A DNA stretch of 50,141 bases. Origin: UBA9554 sp038205135. Its GTDB lineage: Bacteria > Pseudomonadota > Alphaproteobacteria > Rhodobacterales > Rhodobacteraceae. A program made the position numbers and the translations under genes. Location of the stretch: assembly GCA_038205135.1 (NCBI GenBank), contig JBBRCF010000009.1:1-50141 (forward strand). Reading direction: 5' to 3'. This document shows positions 34,458-43,080 of this stretch, piece by piece (position 1 is the stretch's first letter; each line of letters starts with the position of its first letter). The notes under the pieces were generated by a model, which was not told where the DNA came from, did no database searches, and worked only from the letters and a program-made list of their open reading frames with translations.

Positions 34458-35312
34458 ATGCGGCGTATCTGGTGTTTCGGGTCGATCAACGCCGATCACG
34501 CCTACCGTGTGCCGCATATCCCCGGGCCGGGTGAAACGCTGGCGGCAACCAGCTATGCGCTGGGTCTGGGCGGAAAGGGCGCGAACCAGTCTGTCGCCGC
34601 CGCGCGCGCCGGGGCAGCGGTGTGCCATATCGGGCAGGTTGGGCGCGATGGAGCGTGGGCGATTGACCGCATGCGCGCGCTGGGCGTGGATGTGACCCAT
34701 GTGCGGACAGGCGATGTGCCAACGGGGCATGCGATCATCACCGTGGATGCGGCGGGTGAAAATGCGATCACGATTTTTGCCGGCGCAAACCGGGCGAATG
34801 ATCCGGGGCATGTGCAGGCAGCGCTGGGTGGGGCGGTGCCGGGTGATCTGCTGTTGTTGCAGAACGAAACCAATCTGGTGCACGATGCCGCGCGGATCGG
34901 GCAAGAACAGGGTCTATTCGTGATCTATTCCGCCGCGCCTTTCGATGCCGGTGCCGTGCGTGATGTGCTGCCGTTTGTGTCGCTGCTGATCCTGAACGCG
35001 GTCGAGGCGGCGCAGTTGCAGGCCGCGATGGGGGCGCTGCCGGGCGGCCTGACGGTGGTGATCACCAAAGGCGCGGAAGGTGCCGATTGGACGGGGCCGA
35101 ACCTGAGACTGCACGTGCCGGCGCTGCCGGTGACCGCTGTCGACACAACAGGCGCAGGGGATACGTTTGCCGGGTATCTTGCCGCCGGGCTGTCAGAAGG
35201 GCTGCCGCCGCTGCAGGCGATGCAACTGGCCAGTCGCGCCGGCGCGCTGAAGGTGACGCGCGCCGGGACCGCAGATGGGATTCCCGCGCGGGCCGAAGTG
35301 GACGCGGTTTAG
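34458..35312 (+). CDS. rbsK: PfkB family carbohydrate kinase, ribokinase-like
   Basis: A 284-residue PfkB kinase. The N-terminal signature GLGGKGANQSVAAARAGA and the C-terminal VDTTGAGDTFAGYLAAGL, with the catalytic Asp in GAGD, are both intact. FGSIN near the start fits ribokinase. The substrate is probably D-ribose or a related sugar. No ribose transporter lies nearby and the gene follows maeB by 4 nt, so the exact substrate is uncertain. A GTG at 34455 directly before the ATG could also initiate. It is convergent with msrA, the two ends overlapping by 4 nt. Confidence 0.85.
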   Translation: MRRIWCFGSINADHAYRVPHIPGPGETLAATSYALGLGGKGANQSVAAARAGAAVCHIGQVGRDGAWAIDRMRALGVDVTHVRTGDVPTGHAIITVDAAGENAITIFAGANRANDPGHVQAALGGAVPGDLLLLQNETNLVHDAARIGQEQGLFVIYSAAPFDAGAVRDVLPFVSLLILNAVEAAQLQAAMGALPGGLTVVITKGAEGADWTGPNLRLHVPALPVTAVDTTGAGDTFAGYLAAGLSEGLPPLQAMQLASRAGALKVTRAGTADGIPARAEVDAV

Positions 35313-35932
35313 TTCACGAAGGGGGCCGATTTGCCCCAGATACGTTTGACTTGCGAATCGCGGCCACAGGCATCGCGGTAATTCTTGTAGGCTTTGGATT
35401 GCGATATCGGTCCAAAGCGGGTCAGAACGATGTCCGCGCCCTTGTAATAATTCTGGTGATACGCCTCTGCCAGATAGAATGGCGCTGCCGTGATCACGGG
35501 GGTGACCACCTTGAAGCCCAGTTCCGCTTCGGCCTCGGCCACCACCTTGTCGGCAAGCATCTTTTCGGCCGCCTCAGAGACGAAAATGGCGCTGCGATAG
35601 CTTTCGCCGCGGTCACAGAACTGTCCTCCGGCATCGGTCACATCGATCGACCGCAGGAACATCTGCAACAGCTTTTCCCGGCTGATCACGCTGGGGTCAA
35701 AGGGGATCTGCACCGCTTCGTAATGGCCGGTGCCGCCGCGCGTGACCTGTTTGTAGGTCGGGTTGGCCAGCGTGCCGCCGGTGTAACCCGACACCACATC
35801 GCCCACACCCGGCACGCCTTCGAAATCGGCCTCGACGCACCAGAAACATCCGCCCGCCACGACCAGCACGTTGTCCGCTGCCTGTGCCGCGCCAGCCCAA
35901 AACAGTGCCAGCACCATAGCCAGTTTTTTCAT
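35309..35932 (-). CDS. msrA: Exported peptide-methionine (S)-S-oxide reductase
   Basis: A 207-residue MsrA with a signal peptide (MKKLAMVLALFWAGAAQA, residues 1-18). The catalytic motif is GGCFWC with nucleophile Cys29, then VEADFEGVPGVGDVVSGYTG, HYEAVQI and DRGESYRSAIF. It repairs S-methionine sulfoxide in proteins, here most likely in the periplasm since the chain is exported. The ATG at 35932 has a strong AAGGAGG upstream; the longer reading lacks one. A possible weak RpoH-like promoter lies further upstream on this strand. Confidence 0.93.
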   Translation of the reverse strand: MKKLAMVLALFWAGAAQAADNVLVVAGGCFWCVEADFEGVPGVGDVVSGYTGGTLANPTYKQVTRGGTGHYEAVQIPFDPSVISREKLLQMFLRSIDVTDAGGQFCDRGESYRSAIFVSEAAEKMLADKVVAEAEAELGFKVVTPVITAAPFYLAEAYHQNYYKGADIVLTRFGPISQSKAYKNYRDACGRDSQVKRIWGKSAPFVN

Positions 35933-36060
35933 CGCCAATCCTCCTTGGTTTCCATCATCATGCGCTGGTTGGGCGGCGTTACCAAGCCCTCGAAACGCGG
36001 CCTCACGCCACCGTGACACCCGGTGCGGCGGGCGTTAGCGTGGCAAAAAAGGAGATTGCC

Positions 36061-36957
36061 ATGGACCAAGTCACCACCCATCAGGCCGAAGAAGACGCCC
36101 GTAATGACAACATCCTGATCTGGGTCGATGGGGCCCTTCGGCCCAAGGCGCAGGCGGTGGTCAGTGTCTATGACAGCGGGTTCATGCTGGGTGACGGGGT
36201 GTGGGAAGGCCTGCGGCTGTACAACGGGCGCTGGACGTTCATCGACGAACATATCGACCGGTTGTTCGAGGCGGCAAAGGCGATTGATCTGGATATCGCG
36301 CGCACAAGGGAACAGGTAGTTCAGGCCGTACTAGACACGCAAACAGCAAACAACATGACCACCGACGCCCATGCCCGGCTGATGGTCACACGCGGCGTCA
36401 AGACGCGGCCGTTCCAGCATCCGTCATTGTCGCGGCAGGGGCCGACGGTGGTGATCATCATGGAACATTCGCGGCCCCAGATCCCGCGCCCGATCCGGTT
36501 GGCGACCGTTCCGCACATGCGGGGCTTGCCGATGACGCAGGACCCAAAACTGAATTCGCACAGCAAGCTGAACTGCATCCTTGCCTGTATTGCCGCCGAA
36601 AAGGCGGGGGCAGACGAGGCGTTGATGCTGGATGTGCATGGCTTTGTGAATACCACGAACGCCTGCAATTTCTTTATCGTGCGCAAAGGGCAGGTTTGGA
36701 CCAGCACCGGGGATTACTGCATGAACGGAATTACGCGGGCCAAGGTGATAGACCTGTGCCGCGCCAATGACATTCCGGTGTTCGAACGGAATTTCAGTCT
36801 GGTCGATACCTATTCGGCCGATGAGGCGTTCCTGACCGGCACCTTTGGCGCTCAGACACCCGTGGGCATGATCGACGGACGGCAGATCGGCACAGGGCAG
36901 ATTGGGCCGGTGACGGAAAGGCTGCGCAGTCTGTACAAAACACTGGTGGGCGCATGA
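36061..36957 (+). CDS. Class IV PLP-dependent aminotransferase (D-amino acid / branched-chain type)
   Basis: A 298-residue fold-type IV aminotransferase. YDSGFMLGDGVWEGLRLYNG, RLMVTRGVKTR, the probable Schiff-base lysine in NSHSKLNCILA, DEALMLDVHGFVNTTNACNF and FLTGTFGAQTPVGMIDGR align with the branched-chain and D-alanine aminotransferase group. The substrate cannot be fixed from sequence; classical IlvE is usually longer. AAAAAGGAG precedes the ATG at 36061. It overlaps the next gene by 4 nt (ATGA), suggesting a shared pathway. Confidence 0.85.
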   Translation: MDQVTTHQAEEDARNDNILIWVDGALRPKAQAVVSVYDSGFMLGDGVWEGLRLYNGRWTFIDEHIDRLFEAAKAIDLDIARTREQVVQAVLDTQTANNMTTDAHARLMVTRGVKTRPFQHPSLSRQGPTVVIIMEHSRPQIPRPIRLATVPHMRGLPMTQDPKLNSHSKLNCILACIAAEKAGADEALMLDVHGFVNTTNACNFFIVRKGQVWTSTGDYCMNGITRAKVIDLCRANDIPVFERNFSLVDTYSADEAFLTGTFGAQTPVGMIDGRQIGTGQIGPVTERLRSLYKTLVGA

Positions 36958-37658
36958 GGATCGCAATGTGGTCCGGACCCCGCAACCTGTCTACCGCCAT
37001 GATGTATGCGTTCGGGCAGCGGGCGGACTGCGCGGTGTGGGACGAGCCGTTCTATGCGCCCTATCTGGCCGCAACGGGCGCGGATCACCCAATGCGCGAT
37101 GCCATTCTGGCGGCACATGAGACGGACCCGGGCCGCGTTGCCGCGCGTTGCATCGGCCCTATTCCGGCGCAAAAATCACATTTCTATATGAAACACATGC
37201 CGCATCACATGATTGCCGGTTTTCCGCTGGACTGGGCGTCGGCGTGCGTGAACGTGCATCTGATCCGTCATCCAGCGCGGGTGATCGCGTCGTATGGCGC
37301 GAAACGCAGTGAAATGACGCTGGAGGATATCGGCTATCCGCAGCAATCGACCCTGTTTCAGCGCATTGGCGGGTTGGTGATCGACAGCGCCGATATCCGC
37401 AACGATCCGGCGGGCATGCTGACGCTGCTGGGCGACCGGATCGGGCTGCCGTTTGACCCGGCGATGCTGTCGTGGCCTGCCGGGGGCCGGTCCGATGATG
37501 GCGCATGGGCCCCGCATTGGTATGGCGCGATCCATGCGTCCACGGGGTTTGCCGGGCCAGAGGGGCCGTTACCGGTATTGACGGGCGAAGCGGCGTTGTT
37601 AGGCGCGGCGGCGATGCCGCATTATCAGGGGCTGGCAAAACACCGCCTGCAGGCCTGA
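36954..37658 (+). CDS. Sulfotransferase-like P-loop protein
   Basis: A 234-residue protein starting MRIAMWSGPRNLSTAMMYAF. SGPRNLSTA fits the 5'-phosphosulfate-binding loop of sulfotransferases, and VNVHLIRHPARVIASYGAKR fits their 3'-phosphate (PSB) region. The WDEPFYAPYL segment also recurs in this family. It is translationally coupled to the class IV aminotransferase (ATGA at 36954-36957), a pair I associate with Roseobacter genomes. Whether it transfers sulfate or binds another nucleotide is unknown. Confidence 0.75.
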   Translation: MRIAMWSGPRNLSTAMMYAFGQRADCAVWDEPFYAPYLAATGADHPMRDAILAAHETDPGRVAARCIGPIPAQKSHFYMKHMPHHMIAGFPLDWASACVNVHLIRHPARVIASYGAKRSEMTLEDIGYPQQSTLFQRIGGLVIDSADIRNDPAGMLTLLGDRIGLPFDPAMLSWPAGGRSDDGAWAPHWYGAIHASTGFAGPEGPLPVLTGEAALLGAAAMPHYQGLAKHRLQA

Positions 37659-37742
37659 AAGGAGCGTGTTGGGAAAAAACTCCCCTCGTTTCACAGCGGC
37701 GCGTATCCCATATGCCAAGCGACCGTTGTTACGAGGCCGCCC

Positions 37743-38201
37743 ATGCACCGCCGGAATTTTCTGCAAATGACCCTTGGCACCGCTGCTGTCGGGATGCTGC
37801 CCCTGCCTGCGATGACCGCGCCCGTGGTGCAGGCCGCGCGGCCTATGACCTATGCCTGGGCCGTGGCAATCGCGCACGCGCAGGCGAAAGTGTCAGAAGG
37901 TGCGCTGGTATCGCAACTGGGCGTTACCCCGGAAACCGCGCGGGCAACCATGGCAAGGTTGCTGGAACGCGGCATTATCAGCGCGCCGGATGCCGGCGGC
38001 GTTGCGCGAGCCGTGGCGCCGATGCTGCGTTCGGTGCCGTTGCCGGGGATGCGGGCGGTGGCATCCGTGACACGGGCGGCAAACGCAACCGATGCGCCGC
38101 GCCTGAACGATCTGGCGCGTCAGGTCGGCGATGTTCTGACAGATGACACGGAACCGGGCGCATCTGACGACACGCCCTCTGATGGTCAGCAGGAAGCCTG
38201 A
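37743..38201 (+). CDS. Unknown Tat-exported protein with a winged-helix-like segment
   Basis: A 152-residue protein of unknown family. MHRRNFLQMTLGTAAVGMLP is a twin-arginine signal (RRNFLQ) with a hydrophobic core, cleavable near TAPVVQA. The middle segment EGALVSQLGVTPETARATMA followed by RLLERGIISAPDAGG has the helix-turn-helix and wing pattern of MarR-type winged helices, unexpected in an exported protein. The C-terminal tail is acidic and disordered-looking. GAGG lies just upstream of the ATG. Its stop abuts that of the convergent argG (TGATCA, 38199-38204). Confidence 0.75.
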   Translation: MHRRNFLQMTLGTAAVGMLPLPAMTAPVVQAARPMTYAWAVAIAHAQAKVSEGALVSQLGVTPETARATMARLLERGIISAPDAGGVARAVAPMLRSVPLPGMRAVASVTRAANATDAPRLNDLARQVGDVLTDDTEPGASDDTPSDGQQEA

Positions 38202-39449
38202 TCAGCCTTTGGCGGCAACCCGCCGGTTCCGTGTCGCGATCAGCTTCAGGCGCAGCGCGTTCAGGCGGATGAAACCCTGCGCGTCTTTCTGGTCATAGGC
38301 ACCGGCGTCTTCTTCGAACGTCACATGTGCCTCGGAATACAGGCTGTGATCGGACCAGCGCGCGACGGTTGCGGCGCGGCCCTTGTACAGTTTGACGCGC
38401 ACGGTGCCGGTGACATGTTCCTGCGTCTTGTCGATCAGGGCCTGCAGCGCCTCGCGTTCCGGGGAATACCAGAAGCCGTTGTAGATCAATTCCGCATAGC
38501 GCGGCATGATCGAATCCTTCAGATGACCCGCGCCCGCGTCCAGTGTGATCTGTTCGATGCCGCGATGCGCCTCTAGCAGAATTGTTCCGCCGGGGGTTTC
38601 ATAGACGCCGCGCGATTTCATGCCGACAAAGCGGTTTTCCACCAGATCGAGCACGCCGATGCCGTGTTTTGCGCCCAATTCGTTCAACCGCGTCAGGATC
38701 GTCGCGGGGCTGAGCGGTTCGCCATTGATCGCCACCGCATCGCCGCGTTCAAATGTGACCTCGACCATCTCGGCCTTGTCAGGAGCCTGTTCTACCGGAA
38801 TGACACGCTGCAACACGTATTCCGGGAATTCATCGGCGGGGTTTTCCAGAACGCGGCCCTCGGACGACGTGTGCAGCAGGTTCGCGTCAACGCTGAACGG
38901 CGCCTCGCCGCGCTTGTCTTTCGCGATCGGGATCTGGTTCGCCTCTGCGAATTCCAGCAATTTGGTGCGCGAGGTCAGATCCCAGAGCCGCCACGGCGCG
39001 ATCACCTTGATATCGGGGTTCAGCGCATAGGCCGACAATTCGAACCGCACTTGGTCGTTGCCCTTGCCGGTCGCGCCATGGGACACGGCATCGGCACCGG
39101 TTTGCGCTGCAATATCAACCAGATGCTTTGAAATCAGCGGCCGCGCGATGGACGTGCCCAGCAGATACAGCCCTTCGTACAGCGCATTGGCGCGGAACAT
39201 CGGGAACACGAAATCACGCACGAATTCTTCGCGGACGTCGATGATGTGGATGTTTTCGGGTTTTATCCCCAGCAGGATCGCCTTTTCACGGGCTGGTTCC
39301 AGTTCTTCGCCCTGACCCAGATCGGCGGTGAAGGTGATCACCTCGCAGCCATATTCGGTCTGCAGCCATTTCAGGATGATCGAGGTATCCAGACCCCCGG
39401 AATAGGCCAGCACGACTTTTTTCGGCACAAAGACGGTGGGCACAGGCAT
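38202..39449 (-). CDS. argG: Argininosuccinate synthase
   Basis: A 415-residue ATP-dependent ligase joining citrulline and aspartate in arginine synthesis. The N-terminal pyrophosphatase loop VVLAYSGGLDTSIILKWL, ITFTADLGQGEE, SHGATGKGNDQVRFEL and GVYETPGGTILLEAHR are the family signatures. AAAGGGA lies upstream of the ATG. Length is normal (about 400-415). It is divergent from ilvA and appears monocistronic. Confidence 0.98.
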   Translation of the reverse strand: MPVPTVFVPKKVVLAYSGGLDTSIILKWLQTEYGCEVITFTADLGQGEELEPAREKAILLGIKPENIHIIDVREEFVRDFVFPMFRANALYEGLYLLGTSIARPLISKHLVDIAAQTGADAVSHGATGKGNDQVRFELSAYALNPDIKVIAPWRLWDLTSRTKLLEFAEANQIPIAKDKRGEAPFSVDANLLHTSSEGRVLENPADEFPEYVLQRVIPVEQAPDKAEMVEVTFERGDAVAINGEPLSPATILTRLNELGAKHGIGVLDLVENRFVGMKSRGVYETPGGTILLEAHRGIEQITLDAGAGHLKDSIMPRYAELIYNGFWYSPEREALQALIDKTQEHVTGTVRVKLYKGRAATVARWSDHSLYSEAHVTFEEDAGAYDQKDAQGFIRLNALRLKLIATRNRRVAAKG

Positions 39450-39567
39450 CGGGGTCCCTTTCGTGATATCTGGCGGTTGGTGCTAGCAGGGGGTGCTAAC
39501 GGGTTTTGACCACAGGGGCAAGGATGCGGGTCTTGCGTGGCGGGTCAGGGTGCGGCAGGACAGTTGC

Positions 39568-40806
39568 ATGACCGATTTTCGCACCGCCGCCCGTTCTGCC
39601 ACCGCCGCCATGCGCGACGTGTTTCCTGTGACGCCCCTGTTGCGCAATGCGCATCTGTCGGATCGCTACGGTGCCGATATCTGGCTGAAACGCGAGGATC
39701 TGTCGCCGGTGCGGTCCTACAAACTGCGCGGTGCGTTCAACGCGATGCGCAAGGTGATCGCGGATCATCCCGAACGGCGGGTGTTCGTCTGTGCCAGCGC
39801 GGGCAACCATGCGCAGGGCGTGGCTTTCATGTGCCGGCATTTCGGGGTGACGGGCGTGATCTTCATGCCGGTGACCACGCCGCAGCAGAAAATCCAGAAA
39901 ACCGGTATGTTCGGCGGCGATGCAGTCGAAATCCGGCTGGTGGGTGATTATTTCGACGATTGTCTACGGGCCGCGCAGACGTTTTGTGCGGCCGAAGGTG
40001 CGCATTTTCTGTCGCCGTTTGACGACCCCGACGTGATCGAGGGACAGGCCAGCGTCGCCGTCGAAATGCTGGATCAGATGGGCCACCTGCCGGATCATCT
40101 GCTGTTGCCGGTCGGCGGCGGCGGGCTGTCGGCGGGGATGCGCAGTTATCTGGGGCCTGACCTGACCTATACCTTTGTCGAACCGCTCGGGGGCGCCAGC
40201 TTGCAGGCGGCGTTGCAGGCCGGTGGGCCAGTGCGGTTGCCCAAGGTGAACACCTTTGTCGATGGTGCCGCGGTGGCGCAAATCGGCGCGCGCCCCTTTG
40301 CCCGGCTTGGGGATGTGGCGGTCGGCGATGTGGTGCTGGCACCCGAGGATCGCATCTGCGTGACGATGCTGGATATGCTGAACGTCGAAGGTATCGTGCT
40401 GGAGCCCGCTGGTGCGCTGGCAATCGATGCCTTGCAGGACGTGGCCGGGGTGATTCGCGGCAAAACGGTGGTCTGCGTCGCATCAGGCGGGAATTTCGAT
40501 TTCGAACGCCTGCCAGAGGTCAAAGAACGCGCGCAACGCTATGCCGGGCTGAAGAAGTATTTCATCCTGCGCCTGCCCCAGCGGCCTGGCGCGTTGAAGG
40601 ATTTCCTGAACCTGCTGGGCCCCGATGACGATATCGCGCGGTTCGAATACCTCAAGAAATCGGCGCGCAATTTCGGGTCGGTGCTGATCGGGATCGAAAC
40701 GCGGCACGCCGACAGTTTCACCCGTTTGTTCGCGGGCATGGATGATCAGGGGTTGGTCTACCGTGACATCACCCGTGACGAGACGCTGGCGGAATTCCTG
40801 ATCTGA
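39568..40806 (+). CDS. ilvA: Threonine dehydratase (biosynthetic type, short form)
   Basis: A 412-residue PLP enzyme converting threonine to 2-oxobutanoate, the entry to isoleucine synthesis. VRSYKLRGAFNAMRK contains the PLP lysine, ASAGNHAQGVA and LLPVGGGGLSAGM bind the cofactor phosphate, and a single ACT-like regulatory region is at the end (YFILRLPQRPGALKDFLNLL). The ATG at 39568 is preceded by CAGGA; the longer in-frame reading has no ribosome site. With argG it forms a divergent amino-acid synthesis pair. Confidence 0.94.
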   Translation: MTDFRTAARSATAAMRDVFPVTPLLRNAHLSDRYGADIWLKREDLSPVRSYKLRGAFNAMRKVIADHPERRVFVCASAGNHAQGVAFMCRHFGVTGVIFMPVTTPQQKIQKTGMFGGDAVEIRLVGDYFDDCLRAAQTFCAAEGAHFLSPFDDPDVIEGQASVAVEMLDQMGHLPDHLLLPVGGGGLSAGMRSYLGPDLTYTFVEPLGGASLQAALQAGGPVRLPKVNTFVDGAAVAQIGARPFARLGDVAVGDVVLAPEDRICVTMLDMLNVEGIVLEPAGALAIDALQDVAGVIRGKTVVCVASGGNFDFERLPEVKERAQRYAGLKKYFILRLPQRPGALKDFLNLLGPDDDIARFEYLKKSARNFGSVLIGIETRHADSFTRLFAGMDDQGLVYRDITRDETLAEFLI

Positions 40807-40813
40807 CGGATGA

Positions 40814-41146
40814 TCAGGCCACGTCGCGCTGCGCCAGTTCGACCTGAAACCGGACGTAGGATGCGTTAAAGCTGGTCGTGATCGCCACCAGATCAACCTC
40901 GGCCGCACGACCCTGCGCCGACAGGCTTTCCCCAGTCTGGCACAGGACAGAAAATTCGGCAAAACCCAGGTTCAGGGCCGCGCCTTTCAGGAAATGCAGC
41001 TGGGCTTCAAGGTCCGTCCGGTCACCGGCCGGCGCCAATCCAGCCAGTGCACCTTCGACCTCGGACAGAAACAAGTCCAACACTTCGGCAAAGCTGTCTG
41101 CGCCGATTTCCTGTTCCAGCTCCGTCACGCGCGCCCAGTCGATCAT
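40814..41146 (-). CDS. HPt (histidine phosphotransfer) domain protein
   Basis: A 110-residue single-domain HPt protein. The phosphorylatable histidine is His51 in QLHFLKGAALNLGFAEFS, which fits the HxLKGxxxxxG pattern, and the rest is helical. ATG codons at 41152 and 41146 share a GGAAAGGG site; the second has better spacing. It is divergent from a receiver-PP2C protein, which suggests phosphate is passed between the two. The cognate hybrid kinase is not in the window. Confidence 0.9.
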   Translation of the reverse strand: MIDWARVTELEQEIGADSFAEVLDLFLSEVEGALAGLAPAGDRTDLEAQLHFLKGAALNLGFAEFSVLCQTGESLSAQGRAAEVDLVAITTSFNASYVRFQVELAQRDVA

Positions 41147-41305
41147 GGTCATGAACCCTTTCCATGACCGGCAGACTGCACACAGGCCGGTTAACGCCCG
41201 GTATCCGGTCTGGCCCCGGATCACGACAATTTGCCGTTTAACGCTCTGTCAAGGCGAGCCGGTGCAGACCGTTGCCGTCTGGTGCCCTGAAAAAGGATGT
41301 TGCGC

Positions 41306-42562
41306 GTGTCCAGCCTCAAAGCCGCTCCGCTGTTGCCGGGGACGGGTCACCATGTGCTGCTTGTCGATGACAGCGCCGTGCAGCGGCGTATCCTCGCGGC
41401 GTCTCTGGTGCGCTGGGGTTACCGCGTGTCCGAAGCGGCGACGGGTCAACAGGCGCTGGATCTGTGCATCAGCCATCCGCCCGACATCGTTCTGTCGGAC
41501 TGGATGATGCCGGGCATGGATGGACTGGAATTGTGCCGGCGGTTTCGGGCGATGCCACGGGCCGGCTACGGCTATTTCATCTTGTTGACCTCGAAGACGG
41601 AAAAAGACGCGGTGACACAAGGGCTCGACTGTGGCGCCGATGATTTCCTGACAAAGCCGGTGAATACCGCCGAACTGCGGGCGCGGATGCGGGCGGGCGA
41701 ACGCATCCTGTCGATGGAACGTGAATTGACGGACAAGAACCGATTGCTGGGCGAAACCGTCACGCAGGTGCAGCGTTTGCTGGATGCCATCGACAGCGAC
41801 CTGATCGAGGCGCGCAAGCTGCAACAATCGCTGGTGCGGGATCGCCATCGCGATTTCGGTACGGCGCAGGTGTCGTTGCTGCTGCATCCGTCGGGGCATG
41901 TCGGCGGCGATCTGGTGGGGGTATTTCCGATCAATGTCGGCACCATCGGGCTATATGCCATCGATGTGTCGGGGCACGGGATCAGTTCGGCGCTGATGAC
42001 GGCGCGGCTGGCCGGGTATCTGTCGGCCACCGATCCGGAACACAATATCGCGCTGACGCGCAAGGATGGCCTGTTGGTGCCGCTGCCGCCGGCACAGGTG
42101 GTTGCGCATCTGAATGCGCTGGTTCTGAACGACATGCAAACGGACCAATACCTGACATTGTTGCTGGCGGTGATCGATCTGGACCGCGGGATCGCCACGA
42201 TCTGTCAGGCCGGGCACCCCGGCCCGCGGCTGATCGATGCAAGTGGCGCGGTGCGCGAACTGGGCGAAGGCGGGCTGCCGGTAGGATTGTTCGACGACGC
42301 ACGGTTCGATGCCTTTGTCGTGCTTTTGCAACCCGGCGACCGGCTGTTGTTGATGTCGGACGGGGTGACGGAATTGCCGGATCGCGATGGCATGCTGTTG
42401 CAGGACTGCGGTCTGGACGATCTGCTGACCGACCTGTCCAGCCTGCCCGGCCCGGCGTTTCTGGAGTCGTTGGTGTGGCGCCTGAGTGATCATGCGGGGG
42501 GCAGCGATTTCCCCGATGATGTTTCGGTGGTGCTGCTCGATTACCGCCGTGACAGCCCGTAG
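41306..42562 (+). CDS. Receiver domain fused to PP2C/SpoIIE-type serine phosphatase
   Basis: A 418-residue two-domain regulator. The receiver domain (about residues 15-135) has VLLVDDSAVQRR, the phospho-acceptor Asp65 in VLSDWMMPGMDG and the switch lysine in FLTKP. After a coiled linker comes a SpoIIE/RsbU phosphatase with all metal ligands: GGDLVG, DVSGHGISSALMT, LMSDGVTEL and DDVSVVLLDY. Such proteins dephosphorylate anti-sigma factor antagonists in partner-switching. The GTG at 41306 is chosen: AAGGA (41293-41297) sits 8 nt upstream, while the ATG at 41297 overlaps that site. Its end overlaps the convergent Nudix gene by 22 nt. Confidence 0.93.
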   Translation: MSSLKAAPLLPGTGHHVLLVDDSAVQRRILAASLVRWGYRVSEAATGQQALDLCISHPPDIVLSDWMMPGMDGLELCRRFRAMPRAGYGYFILLTSKTEKDAVTQGLDCGADDFLTKPVNTAELRARMRAGERILSMERELTDKNRLLGETVTQVQRLLDAIDSDLIEARKLQQSLVRDRHRDFGTAQVSLLLHPSGHVGGDLVGVFPINVGTIGLYAIDVSGHGISSALMTARLAGYLSATDPEHNIALTRKDGLLVPLPPAQVVAHLNALVLNDMQTDQYLTLLLAVIDLDRGIATICQAGHPGPRLIDASGAVRELGEGGLPVGLFDDARFDAFVVLLQPGDRLLLMSDGVTELPDRDGMLLQDCGLDDLLTDLSSLPGPAFLESLVWRLSDHAGGSDFPDDVSVVLLDYRRDSP

Positions 42563-42990
42563 ACTTTCGCGACGAACATCGCGTCGCCGGAATTGGCAAG
42601 TTCGCGCAACGCTGATTCGGGGGTCATCCACACCGCAGTATGCCCCGGCTCTGTCGGCGGACCCAGGCGGCGGACCGGGCGCGCCAAATAGATGGCACAC
42701 AGTTTTTCCGCCCACAGGTCGTATTCCGGCATAAAGGTGAATCGCCGGAATGCGCCCAGACGGCGCGGCGTTGTGATGGTCCAGCCGGTTTCCTCCATCA
42801 CTTCGCGATGCAGCGCGGCGATCGGTGCTTCGCCCCGGTCGATGCCGCCGCCGGGCAGCTGAAATTCCGGCCAGGGTTCGGCCTGATGCGTCACCAGAAT
42901 GTCCCGCCCGCGCGCCAGAATGGCATAGACGCCGGGCCGCAGCCGATACGTGCGCCCGGTTTCCGGGGGATCGCCAAGGCGTCGGATCAT
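42541..42990 (-). CDS. Nudix hydrolase
   Basis: A 149-residue Nudix protein. The Nudix box GGGIDRGEAPIAALHREVMEETG (residues 47-69, key residues GG, E54, REVMEETG) is complete. GVYAILARGRDILVTHQ precedes it, typical of small ADP-ribose or nucleotide-sugar hydrolases. The substrate cannot be assigned. The ATG at 42990 has AAGGGG upstream. The 3' end overlaps the convergent phosphatase gene by 22 nt. Confidence 0.9.
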   Translation of the reverse strand: MIRRLGDPPETGRTYRLRPGVYAILARGRDILVTHQAEPWPEFQLPGGGIDRGEAPIAALHREVMEETGWTITTPRRLGAFRRFTFMPEYDLWAEKLCAIYLARPVRRLGPPTEPGHTAVWMTPESALRELANSGDAMFVAKVYGLSRR

Positions 42991-42998
42991 GTTTGCCC

Positions 42999-43027
42999 CT
43001 TGGTCTGTTGACCTGTTGCGCCTATAT
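42999..43027 (+). promoter_or_regulatory. Candidate RpoH (heat-shock) promoter for hslO
   Basis: CTTG (42999-43002), 18 nt and CCTATAT (43021-43027) match the alphaproteobacterial RpoH pattern CTTG ... CYTATNT. Transcription would start near 43034, leaving about a 47-nt leader before the Hsp33 gene. The same 18-nt spacing occurs at hslV. Confidence 0.55.
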
Positions 43028-43080
43028 GGCCGCGATATGCCAAATGGCGGCGCCTTCAGAAACCCCAAAAGGATTTCGCG

